The notes beneath the pieces were generated by a model, which saw nothing but the letters and a program-made list of their open reading frames with translations, did no database searches and was not told the DNA's origin. A stretch of DNA of 30,151 nt from Prevotella sp. GTDB lineage: Bacteria; Bacteroidota; Bacteroidia; Bacteroidales; Bacteroidaceae. This document shows positions 1 to 6,899 of the stretch, piece by piece. The stretch covers positions 1 to 30,151 of the forward strand of contig JAHHQW010000030.1 of NCBI GenBank assembly GCA_020026195.1, read 5' to 3'. Position 1 is the stretch's first letter. Each line of letters opens with the position of its first letter. The translations under genes were made by a program, and so were the position numbers.

Positions 1-52
1 ATGCACAACTTTTTACACATAAATATTTATCAAATTAATTCCGCCAACGGGT

Positions 53-60
53 TACTTTTG
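53..60 (+). promoter_or_regulatory. Probable -7 promoter element for the NifU-like/GGGtGRT operon
   Basis: TACTTTTG fits the Bacteroidetes -7 consensus TAnnTTTG exactly and lies 45 bases before the ATG at 106. No good TTTG is seen 19-21 bases upstream, so the -33 half is weak. The start codon it serves has no Shine-Dalgarno sequence. Transcription from here is an inference. Confidence 0.5.
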
Positions 61-105
61 TATCTGTATATACGGAAATATGGTATTAACTAAATTATAA
101 CAGAC

Positions 106-807
106 ATGGAGTATTCAAAAGAGATTAAGAATATGTGCTGTGTAGCAAAAGGCCCAAATCATGGTCCAGCACCTATTCCTGAAGAAGGTAAATGGGTGCA
201 GGCTAAAGAGATTAAAGACATTTCAGGACTTACACACGGTGTGGGATGGTGCGCTCCGCAGCAGGGAGCATGTAAACTGACCCTTAACGTAAAGAACGGA
301 ATAATAGAAGAGTGTCTCGTTGAGACTTTAGGATGTTCGGGTATGACTCACTCAGCAGCTATGGCAAGTGAGATTCTGCCGGGCAAGACACTGCTCGAGG
401 CTCTTAACACCGACCTCGTATGCGATGCCATCAATACGGCAATACGCGAACTCTTCCTGCAGATAGTATACGGACGTACTCAGAGTGCATTCTCTGAAGG
501 CGGTCTTACAATTGGTGCAGGACTTGAAGATCTTGGTAAGGGACTGACAAGTCAGACAGGTACTCTTTATGGCACACGCCTTAAAGGCCCGAGATACCTT
601 CAGCTCACAGAAGGATATATCACAAAGATGTTCCTCGACAAAGACGACCAGGTGTGCGGATACGAATTCGTACATTTAGGCAAACTCATGGCAGCGCTCA
701 AGAGCGGTATGTCAGGACAGGAAGCTCTCAAGAGCGTCACCGGAACTTACGGACGAACAACCGAGGAGGAAGGTGCCGTTAAATCTATTGACCCACGCAA
801 AGAATAA
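106..807 (+). CDS. NifU/IscU-like iron-sulfur cluster assembly scaffold protein
   Basis: A 233-residue cytoplasmic protein that resembles the NifU N-terminal/IscU scaffold family, on which Fe-S clusters are built before transfer to apo-proteins. Residues 70-100 follow the family pattern, with a Gly-Cys-Ser-Gly turn at Cys77 and a Met-Ala-Ser-Glu helix and Gly-Lys-Thr-Leu after it. Cys106 sits where the third scaffold cysteine is expected. Cys49 or Cys56 could supply the first. Canonical IscU is about 130 residues, so this protein has an extra N-terminal Cys-Cys segment (11-12) and a C-terminal extension of roughly 90 residues rich in Gly and Thr. It is followed after 21 bases by the GGGtGRT gene and surely shares its transcript. 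Whether it builds a cluster, and for which client, cannot be told from sequence. Family assignment is fairly firm and function is inferred. Confidence 0.8.
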   Translation: MEYSKEIKNMCCVAKGPNHGPAPIPEEGKWVQAKEIKDISGLTHGVGWCAPQQGACKLTLNVKNGIIEECLVETLGCSGMTHSAAMASEILPGKTLLEALNTDLVCDAINTAIRELFLQIVYGRTQSAFSEGGLTIGAGLEDLGKGLTSQTGTLYGTRLKGPRYLQLTEGYITKMFLDKDDQVCGYEFVHLGKLMAALKSGMSGQEALKSVTGTYGRTTEEEGAVKSIDPRKE

Positions 808-813
808 AATATA

Positions 814-819
814 AGGAGG
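814..819 (+). promoter_or_regulatory. Strong Shine-Dalgarno site for the GGGtGRT gene
   Basis: AGGAGG lies 9 bases before the ATG at 829, a perfect match to the 16S anti-SD. Almost every other gene in the window lacks such a site, as is usual in Bacteroidetes. It fixes the start of the downstream gene at 829. Confidence 0.75.
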
Positions 820-828
820 AACGCTATT

Positions 829-1848
829 ATGATAAGAGAAGTAAAATTTGAAGCACAGGACCGCAGAATGAAACAAATTCTGGCCTGCCTTAATGCTCAC
901 GGTATTTCATCAATAGAAGAAGCCAACAAGATTTGCGACGAAGCAGGACTTGATCCTTATAAGACATGTGAAGAAACACAGATGATTTGTTTCGAAGATG
1001 CCAAATGGGCTTACGTGGTAGGTACAGCCATTGCAATTAAGGAGAAATCAAAGAGTGCCGTAGAAGCAGCAGAATATATCGGCGAAGGTCTTCAGTCATT
1101 CTGTATCCCCGGTTCAGTTGCCGACGACAGAAAGGTTGGTCTCGGTCACGGAAAACTTGCAGCCCGTCTGCTTCTGCCTGAGACAAAGTGTTTTGCATTC
1201 CTTGCCGGACACGAAAGTTTCGCAGCTGCCGAAGGAGCCATCAAGATTGCACAGATGGCAAACAAGTCACGTCCACAGGACAAGCCTCTGAGATGTATTC
1301 TCAACGGATTAGGAAAGGACGCCGCAATGATTATCAGCCGTATCAACGGATTCACATACGTACAGACAAAGTTTGACTACTACACAAGCGAACTTAAAGA
1401 AGTAAAGCGCATTGCATACAGCAATGGTCCGCGTGCAGAAGTTAACTGTTACGGAGCCGACGACGTTCGCGAAGGCGTTGCCATAATGTGGAAGGAAGAC
1501 GTAGACGTATCTATCACAGGTAACTCTACAAACCCCACAAGATTCCAGCACCCGGTAGCAGGTACATATAAAAAGGAACGCGTACTGGCTGGCAAGGCAT
1601 ATTTCTCTGTTGCCTCTGGTGGCGGAACTGGACGTACACTCCATCCCGATAACATGGCAGCAGGTCCTGCATCATACGGTATGACAGATACAATGGGACG
1701 TATGCACTCTGATGCACAGTTTGCCGGTTCTTCTTCAGTTCCTGCTCACGTAGAGATGATGGGATTCTTAGGTATCGGTAACAACCCGATGGTTGGATGT
1801 TCTGTCGCATGTGCAGTAAACGTAGACCTCTTTTTAAATAAAAATTAA
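829..1848 (+). CDS. GGGtGRT-family protein
   Basis: A 339-residue soluble protein carrying the signature that names its family: Gly-Gly-Gly-Thr-Gly-Arg-Thr at residues 264-270, followed by a conserved-looking His-Pro-Asp and a Met/Gly-rich stretch. The family is widespread in anaerobic bacteria and archaea, about this length, and has no established biochemical role that I know of. There are ten cysteines (20, 36, 47, 54, 92, 121, 156, 207, 324, 328), including a C-x3-C pair near the C-terminus, which would suit a metal or Fe-S ligand role. No signal peptide or membrane segment is seen. Its place directly behind a NifU-like scaffold gene suggests that it receives or helps insert a cluster, which is inference. 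The start is set by the AGGAGG site. Confidence 0.88.
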   Translation: MIREVKFEAQDRRMKQILACLNAHGISSIEEANKICDEAGLDPYKTCEETQMICFEDAKWAYVVGTAIAIKEKSKSAVEAAEYIGEGLQSFCIPGSVADDRKVGLGHGKLAARLLLPETKCFAFLAGHESFAAAEGAIKIAQMANKSRPQDKPLRCILNGLGKDAAMIISRINGFTYVQTKFDYYTSELKEVKRIAYSNGPRAEVNCYGADDVREGVAIMWKEDVDVSITGNSTNPTRFQHPVAGTYKKERVLAGKAYFSVASGGGTGRTLHPDNMAAGPASYGMTDTMGRMHSDAQFAGSSSVPAHVEMMGFLGIGNNPMVGCSVACAVNVDLFLNKN

Positions 1849-1879
1849 GACAACTTTTCACTCATTTAAGTCTTAATTG

Positions 1880-1930
1880 CGTCCGATAGATGCGCGGCCT
1901 TTGTTCCGCCCATTTATCGGACGTCTTTTA
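1880..1930 (+). terminator. Intrinsic terminator of the NifU-like/GGGtGRT operon
   Basis: CGTCCGATA at 1880-1888 pairs with TATCGGACG at 1915-1923. Inside it ATGCGCGG (1890-1897) pairs with CCGCCCAT (1906-1913) with one mismatch, leaving an 8-base loop. A T-rich run (TCTTTTA) follows. This is an 18-bp stem with two mismatches, 32 bases after the GGGtGRT stop codon. Confidence 0.85.
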
Positions 1931-1941
1931 TTACGTCTTTA

Positions 1942-1973
1942 TTTGCTATTTGTTCTTTTATTGGTTACTTTTG
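1942..1973 (+). promoter_or_regulatory. Consensus Bacteroidetes promoter for comEC
   Basis: TTTG at 1942-1945, a 20-base spacer, then TACTTTTG at 1966-1973 match both halves of the primary-sigma promoter with ideal spacing. Transcription should begin near 1980. It lies directly after the terminator at 1880-1930 and shows that the comEC start codon must be downstream of it. Confidence 0.8.
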
Positions 1974-1996
1974 TAAAAGGACAAGACAAACATATT

Positions 1997-3475
1997 TTGA
2001 ACCTTAATATCTTTTTGCAGACAGCCCCATTATTCAGAGTTTTTCTGTTGTTGATGGCGGGTATTCTGTCGGGAGAATACATTTTCAACAGCATTTCCCC
2101 TGCCATACTCCTTCTTACCGTCTTATTTCTACTCGCCGTAACTTTTTTCTTAAGAAGAAGCGGAACGGTTCAGAGCCTGATGCTTATGTTTACAGTATAT
2201 CTCACCGGAATATGTTCTTATCGCACGGCAGTTGTAAACACCGATAGCGTAAGGCGCGGATACTACGAATACGACGCAGTGGTAGCAAGTACGGTAAAGC
2301 AGAATCACGGATATTCTTCATTCGACTTAATAAAGATTTCACAAAACAATGATAATCTTAAACTTAAAGCCACGATAAAAGGAAATGCGGAACTCTACCC
2401 TGGCGACCGACTGCATATACACTCAAAGTTATATCCTCCTGAAGACAGAAAGAACGGAAGGTTCTCTTATGCCTCATATCTAAGACGCAGCGGATATGCC
2501 GGCACAACATTTCTAAATCCAGAGCACATGTATTTTGAGGGGTGCAGCAGCGAAGGACTCTCACCATGGACAAATATTAAGATTTCTCTGTTACAGATGC
2601 GCACCTCAGTATTATCACGATTACACACAAACGGACTTGAAGGGAAAGACTTTGCAACTGTTTCGGCCATGGCTTTCGGCGACAAGACATTCCTGACATC
2701 TGCCGACCGCGAGGCTTACAACCGCACGGGCGTGTCACATGTACTTGCACTTTCCGGACTGCATATAAGCATAATCTATGCTTTCCTTACGTTCCTGCTC
2801 TCATTTCTTCCAAAAGTACCACGATTCCTTACCATACAGACCGCAGTATGGTTTTACGTAGTCTTTGCAGGAATGTCCCCCTCGCTGATACGTGCAGCAC
2901 TTATGATAACAGTCTATTCGGCAGGAACGCTAATGCACCGCGACAAGATAGCAGTCAACAGTCTGTCGCTTGCGGGAACAGTTTCGCTGTTATTATCGCC
3001 GCAGACAATATTTGATATATGCTTTCAGCTTTCGTTCCTTTCAGTGTTCTCAATAATGCTTTTCTATCGTCCGCTGACAAAAATTTTCCCATCACGACCA
3101 TTCGCCATACGGAAGGTCATGCAGATGACAGCCGTTTCTGTTGCAGCCTACATAGGCACGCTGCCACTGATATTATATAATTTCGGAAACATATCATTTT
3201 GTTTTGTCATAACCAATCTGCTGGTAGTCCCACTCACATCAATAGTAATATATCTTGCAATTTTTTCTCTCATTCCATTCGTTGGAATATATATTACCTA
3301 TATACTGTCTGCCGCTGTACATCTTCTCAATTTAATAGTAAGCCGGATGGGAGCACTAAATTTTGCAGGCATAAACGATGCATATATTTCACTAAATGCA
3401 GTAATTTTTTCTTATATCATTATTATTTGTACTTATTTTATATACAATATAATGGGTGAATATAAAAAAGATTAG
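1997..3475 (+). CDS. comEC: ComEC/Rec2-family competence membrane protein lacking the hydrolase domain
   Basis: Polytopic inner-membrane protein of the ComEC/Rec2 family, which forms the channel for single-stranded DNA uptake in natural transformation. An N-terminal two-helix plus soluble region (DUF4131-like) is followed by the competence domain. The domain hallmark is Ala-Leu-Ser-Gly-Leu-His-Ile-Ser around base 2749, after which come about eight hydrophobic helices. The open frame can be extended to a TTG at 1877, but that extension translates the terminator and promoter. The start is therefore placed at TTG 1997 (492 residues); TTG 2015 or ATG 2054 are alternatives. The usual C-terminal metallo-beta-lactamase-like domain is absent: the protein ends after the last helix with a short charged tail, and no remnant of that domain follows. 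This gives a short ComEC. Whether it supports DNA uptake alone is unknown. Confidence 0.85.
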   Translation: MNLNIFLQTAPLFRVFLLLMAGILSGEYIFNSISPAILLLTVLFLLAVTFFLRRSGTVQSLMLMFTVYLTGICSYRTAVVNTDSVRRGYYEYDAVVASTVKQNHGYSSFDLIKISQNNDNLKLKATIKGNAELYPGDRLHIHSKLYPPEDRKNGRFSYASYLRRSGYAGTTFLNPEHMYFEGCSSEGLSPWTNIKISLLQMRTSVLSRLHTNGLEGKDFATVSAMAFGDKTFLTSADREAYNRTGVSHVLALSGLHISIIYAFLTFLLSFLPKVPRFLTIQTAVWFYVVFAGMSPSLIRAALMITVYSAGTLMHRDKIAVNSLSLAGTVSLLLSPQTIFDICFQLSFLSVFSIMLFYRPLTKIFPSRPFAIRKVMQMTAVSVAAYIGTLPLILYNFGNISFCFVITNLLVVPLTSIVIYLAIFSLIPFVGIYITYILSAAVHLLNLIVSRMGALNFAGINDAYISLNAVIFSYIIIICTYFIYNIMGEYKKD

Positions 3476-3526
3476 TAACAGGCTCTAATTTATTAAAAAA
3501 TTTAACGTATTAAGGATTTTAATGCT

Positions 3527-3534
3527 TAAATTTG
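3527..3534 (+). promoter_or_regulatory. Probable -7 promoter element for the phosphate permease
   Basis: TAAATTTG matches TAnnTTTG and lies 22 bases before the ATG at 3557. The -33 position shows only a partial match (TTTA at 3501-3504). The 5' leader would be short, about 15 bases. Confidence 0.5.
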
Positions 3535-3556
3535 CATCAGACTAAAATAATACCAA

Positions 3557-5779
3557 ATGAGTGAAATTTATATCGTAATTATTGTACTAATGGGTATTTT
3601 GGCAACCCTTGGTCTATTTGTCGGAGTTACAAACGACGCAGTAAATTTTCTTAATTCTGCAATCGGTTCGCGAGCAGCATCAATACGAACCATTTTAGCC
3701 GTAGCATCAGTAGGAATCTTAATTGGAGTTATTACTTCAAACGGAATGATGGAAGTCGCCAGGAGCGGAATGTTTGACCCATCAATGTTTACATTCCACG
3801 AAGTAATGATTCTTTATCTGGCGGTGATGTTCGCCAATATTATTCTGTTAGACCTATATAACTCCTGGGGTCTTCCAACATCAACAACAGTCTCCCTTAT
3901 TTTCTGTCTTTTAGGTTCTGCAGTAGCCGTTTCAGTGTTTAAGATTAGCAACAGTATGGTGTACGATCTTAACGACATGGGCGACTTTATAAACACATCC
4001 AGGGCTATGGGTATTGTTTCGGCAATTCTGCTGTCGGTAGTAATAGCCTTTACGTGCGGATCATTAATAATGTATGTATCACGAGTCATCTTCTCGTTCA
4101 GATATAATCGTACAATCAATAAGTTCGGAGCCCTGTGGTGCGGCATATCGCTCACGGCAATCATTTATTTCGCAGTATTCAAGGGATTAAAGAATACTAT
4201 CACAGACAATCCCATAATAGATTTTATCGACAAGCATCTGCTTATCTGTCTTATAATCTGCTGGATTACATCAACTATTATTCTCTTTGTTCTACAGCAG
4301 TTTAAGGTAAACATTTTAAGAATAAACATCCTTTCGGGTACTTTCGCACTGGCTCTTTCATTTGCCGGAAACGACCTTGTAAACTTCATCGGCGTACCCA
4401 TCGCAGGTTTCGATGCCTACACAATAGCATCAGCCGCAAACAATCCACAACTTAACATGGCGGCACTCTCTCAGGACAGTCCCGCAAATTTCCTCTTCCT
4501 TATCTCGGCAGGTGCCATAATGATTCTTACACTGTGGTATTCGAATAAGGCAATGCACGTTACAGAAACAGAGCTGTCACTCGCCTCTAAGCAGGACGAC
4601 GGAGAACTACAGTATGGATCGTCGCCAATGTCACGTACCATCGTACGTACAGCCCTTAACATAGGAAACGGTATCAACTCAATAATCCCCGTAAGAGTAA
4701 ACAAGTGGCTTGCTAACCGCTTTGTACTAGTAGACATAGAACACAGCGGTGCTCCGTTCGACATGGTACGTGCCGTAGTAAACCTCACTACTGCCGCACT
4801 GCTCATCTCTATGGCAACATCTCTCAAGCTGCCTCTGTCTACAACATACGTATGTTTCATGGTAGCCATGGGTTCGTCACTTGCCGACAAGGCATGGGGA
4901 CGCGAAAGTGCCGTATACCGTATAACGGGCGTAATGACAGTAGTAGCCGGATGGTTCATCACAGCACTCGGCGGTTTCATCATCGCACTTACAGTTGGTC
5001 TGATTCTTATTTACGGCGGAACAATTGCCTTCGTAATCGTTACAATAGTATGTGGAATCATGCTCTATCACAGTAACCGTCCGAAGAAGAAGGTAGAAAT
5101 CGACGAGAATGAAATAAACAAGGAAAGAACCATTGAGGGTATCATCGAGGAAGTTAAGACTGAGCTATGCAGCACTATGAAGAAATCTAATCAGATTTAC
5201 GACAGCACAATGGCTGCACTTATGGAAGAAAATCGTAAGGAACTCAAGAGCAACATGAAGGAAGCTGACGAACTGTTCGGAAAGGCACGTACTCACAAAT
5301 ATCAGCTCCTGCCCACTCTGCGCATTCTTCAGGAAGGTGATGCCAACAATGCCCAGTATTACGTTCAGATAGTGGACTACATCAACGAAATGACAAAGGC
5401 TCTTGTTCATATCACACGTCCGTCGTTCGAGCATATCGACAATAACCACGAAGGTCTTAACGAAGAACAGACTCACGACCTTATGAAACTTAACCACATG
5501 GTAGAGGAAATTCATAACAACATCTACGAAATGCTTATCTCATGCCGATTCGGCAATCTTGAAAGAGTCCTTTCTCAGCGCGACGAGTTATTCGTAGAGA
5601 TAGACAACGATATCAAGAACGAGATTAAACGTATAACCTGCGGACAGACCAAAACAAGAGGCTCTATGCTGTATCTTAAGATACTTTCTGAAACAAAGAA
5701 CATGATTCTCCAGTCAAGAAACCTTCTCAAGATTCAGGCTCTGTTTGTTGGAAGAACCGGCATGGACGTTAACAAATAA
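3557..5779 (+). CDS. PitA-type inorganic phosphate transporter with C-terminal PhoU-like domain
   Basis: Inner-membrane permease of the PHO4/PiT family, which imports phosphate, usually as a metal-phosphate complex, with a proton or sodium ion. The family's inverted duplication is visible. A first signature (Gly-Val-Thr-Asn-Asp-Ala-Val-Asn-Phe, about residues 23-31) is repeated near 270-277 as Ala-Gly-Asn-Asp-Leu-Val-Asn-Phe. Pro-Thr-Ser-Thr-Thr and Leu-Ser-Thr-Thr motifs follow in each half. About a dozen membrane helices span residues 1-507. Residues from about 520 to 740 form a charged, helical, soluble tail that resembles PhoU-like regulatory domains and would lie in the cytoplasm. Usual PiT proteins are 400-500 residues, and Bacteroidetes often carry this longer form. 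In many bacteria the PhoU-like partner is a separate gene just upstream; none is present here. Confidence 0.88.
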   Translation: MSEIYIVIIVLMGILATLGLFVGVTNDAVNFLNSAIGSRAASIRTILAVASVGILIGVITSNGMMEVARSGMFDPSMFTFHEVMILYLAVMFANIILLDLYNSWGLPTSTTVSLIFCLLGSAVAVSVFKISNSMVYDLNDMGDFINTSRAMGIVSAILLSVVIAFTCGSLIMYVSRVIFSFRYNRTINKFGALWCGISLTAIIYFAVFKGLKNTITDNPIIDFIDKHLLICLIICWITSTIILFVLQQFKVNILRINILSGTFALALSFAGNDLVNFIGVPIAGFDAYTIASAANNPQLNMAALSQDSPANFLFLISAGAIMILTLWYSNKAMHVTETELSLASKQDDGELQYGSSPMSRTIVRTALNIGNGINSIIPVRVNKWLANRFVLVDIEHSGAPFDMVRAVVNLTTAALLISMATSLKLPLSTTYVCFMVAMGSSLADKAWGRESAVYRITGVMTVVAGWFITALGGFIIALTVGLILIYGGTIAFVIVTIVCGIMLYHSNRPKKKVEIDENEINKERTIEGIIEEVKTELCSTMKKSNQIYDSTMAALMEENRKELKSNMKEADELFGKARTHKYQLLPTLRILQEGDANNAQYYVQIVDYINEMTKALVHITRPSFEHIDNNHEGLNEEQTHDLMKLNHMVEEIHNNIYEMLISCRFGNLERVLSQRDELFVEIDNDIKNEIKRITCGQTKTRGSMLYLKILSETKNMILQSRNLLKIQALFVGRTGMDVNK

Positions 5780-5807
5780 GATTATAACAAATACTCTGTA
5801 TATTAAG

Positions 5808-5840
5808 AGTGTGGCTTTCTATTGAAAGTCACACTTTTTT
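5808..5840 (+). terminator. Intrinsic terminator of the phosphate transporter gene
   Basis: AGTGTGGCTTTC (5808-5819) pairs with GAAAGTCACACT (5824-5835) over 12 bp with one G-U pair and a TATT loop. A run of five T follows. It stands 28 bases after the stop codon. Confidence 0.9.
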
Positions 5841-6454
5841 GTTGTATACAAACCAAGGTGAAGCCTATGCCGAAACTTAAAAAACAGAGGTAAGAGATAA
5901 CTATATAGAAGTTTCTTTAGGTGCATCACAGGCCTTTTTAGTATTTTATCCCATTGTAAGCACCATTCTTTGACACACTGACACTTACAACGGAACAAGT
6001 AATCACACGTATATCTGCAAACTTCCTTACGTGTGTTTACGGACTTACACACGCATATTTGCTTTATATCTTAATAAGAGACCTTTCATTGGCAAAAAAC
6101 AAAACGATAATCGGACATTGAGATAAGAAGTCGTAATAAAACAACAAATTTAAAGAATAGAATATGATTAAATCGGTAAGCGTCTACGCGATTCCATATT
6201 GCTAACAAAAAAGAAAGGATCAATGTATACTTTGGTATGCCTGAAACACATTATTTCCATACTTCTTTTATTCGTTTATTCATACCAACATTGCGAATAA
6301 TTTTAAACATCACAGGCGTAACGCTAAAACTATATGTTAAATAATAAGTTTTCATAACCTTAAAAATCAGGACTATCTACAACTATAAGATTGTACGAAA
6401 AGACTCTGCTGATAAGGAGATTAGGTGCTGACATAATGCTTTAGCAAATACATA
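5841..6454. other. Intergenic stretch without a convincing gene; several inverted repeats
   Basis: No reading frame here has coding character. Three 7-base arms occur together: CACACGT (6004-6010), ACGTGTG (6029-6035) and ACACACG (6047-6053). The middle arm can pair with either neighbour. An 8-base inverted repeat, TTGGTATG (6232-6239) and CATACCAA (6281-6288), lies further right. A lone minus-strand TAAATTTG (6145-6152) lacks a -33 partner. The function is unknown. Confidence 0.5.
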
Positions 6455-6529
6455 ATAAAAAAGGCTGGCAAGAAGGAGCCTTGCCAACCTATGAAAAGGA
6501 GATTTCAAAACGTTGAAATCAATAATACT
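6455..6529 (-). ncRNA. Candidate small RNA, about 73 nt, two hairpins
   Basis: A complete transcription unit without a reading frame. The minus-strand promoter at 6535-6566 would start RNA near 6529. The RNA first folds GATTTCAA/TTGAAATC (6513-6520 with 6501-6508) around a CGTT loop. A pyrimidine-rich single-stranded linker, CTCCTTTTC, follows. The second hairpin is AGGTTGGCAAG/CTTGCCAGCCT (6480-6490 with 6462-6472), with a GCTCCTT loop and then a U run. The second stem is perfect only on the minus strand, where the one variable pair is a U-G wobble; on the plus strand it would be a C-A mismatch. No known RNA family was recognised. The plus strand could encode a 31-codon peptide (6491-6586), judged less likely. 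Confidence 0.65.
6457..6490 (-). terminator. Intrinsic terminator of the candidate small RNA
   Basis: An 11-bp stem (6480-6490 with 6462-6472) has a 7-base loop and is followed on the minus strand by five T. It lies about 40 bases after the expected transcription start, with no gene in between. Confidence 0.75.
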
Positions 6530-6534
6530 AATGG

Positions 6535-6566
6535 CAAATATATGGGATTTTTAAATAGAGTCCAAA
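6535..6566 (-). promoter_or_regulatory. Consensus Bacteroidetes promoter for the candidate small RNA
   Basis: Read on the minus strand, TTTG (6563-6566) is followed by exactly 20 bases and then TATATTTG (6535-6542), matching both consensus halves. No protein gene begins downstream before the terminator at 6457. Confidence 0.75.
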
Positions 6567-6606
6567 TTTTTAGACACTATAATTGATATTTTAACACATC
6601 CGGGCT

Positions 6607-6636
6607 CTGTTTTTCGTGTTTATAAACAAAAAACAG
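6607..6636. repeat. Inverted repeat with a 12-bp perfect palindrome
   Basis: TGTTTATAAACA (6617-6628) is a perfect palindrome. CTGTTTTT on its left and AAAAACAG on its right extend the dyad to about 30 bases with a two-base bulge. It lies 40 bases upstream of the -33 box of the small-RNA promoter, where an activator or repressor could bind. No regulator family is suggested by the sequence. Confidence 0.5.
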
Positions 6637-6727
6637 ATAAAATGATGTCTTTTTTAATCTACCACATAGAATAAGCATTCAAAATGATTGAATTTGCTAT
6701 ATTTTGCCATAAAACATATTAACTGAC

Positions 6728-6746
6728 AGCATATATTTTATATGCT
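6728..6746. repeat. Perfect 8-bp inverted repeat
   Basis: AGCATATA (6728-6735) and TATATGCT (6739-6746) are separated by TTT. It is operator-like and stands alone between the small-RNA promoter region and the terminator at 6801. No flanking promoter is evident. Confidence 0.4.
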
Positions 6747-6800
6747 AAAAAGAGAGGTGACGATTTTTTTATTGGTGCATGGGTACATAAATACACATAA

Positions 6801-6846
6801 TAAAAACGGACTTCCAATAAGTAAATCTATAGGAAATCCGTTTTCT
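6801..6846 (-). terminator. Intrinsic terminator of the peptidase/folate operon
   Basis: On the minus strand AACGGATTTCC (6832-6842) pairs with GGAAGTCCGTT (6805-6815) over 11 bp with one U-G pair. A T5 run follows. It lies about 60 bases after the stop of the cyclo-ligase gene. The plus strand also ends in TTTTC, so weak bidirectional action is possible. Confidence 0.8.
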
Positions 6847-6899
6847 AATATTGTTTGTCCAGCTGTATTTATTCTACAAACTTATAACACACCGGAGTA

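Noticed and set aside
1877..1996. N-terminal extension of ComEC from TTG 1877
   Set aside because: It translates a terminator stem and a consensus promoter, so it should not be on the comEC message.
5819..6052. 77-codon cysteine-rich frame on the minus strand
   Set aside because: It starts with GTG inside an inverted repeat and ends within the pitA terminator stem. It has no promoter with a -33 box and no recognisable motif.
6491..6586. 31-codon plus-strand frame preceded by AAGGAG
   Set aside because: The purine run is 12 bases from the ATG and is simply the complement of the small-RNA loop. The promoter and U-run terminator point to minus-strand transcription. It remains an outside possibility.
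6877..6884. Minus-strand TAAGTTTG as a promoter
   Set aside because: The -33 match is poor (ATTG), and it would yield only a short RNA ending at the operon terminator. A chance match in AT-rich sequence is likely.
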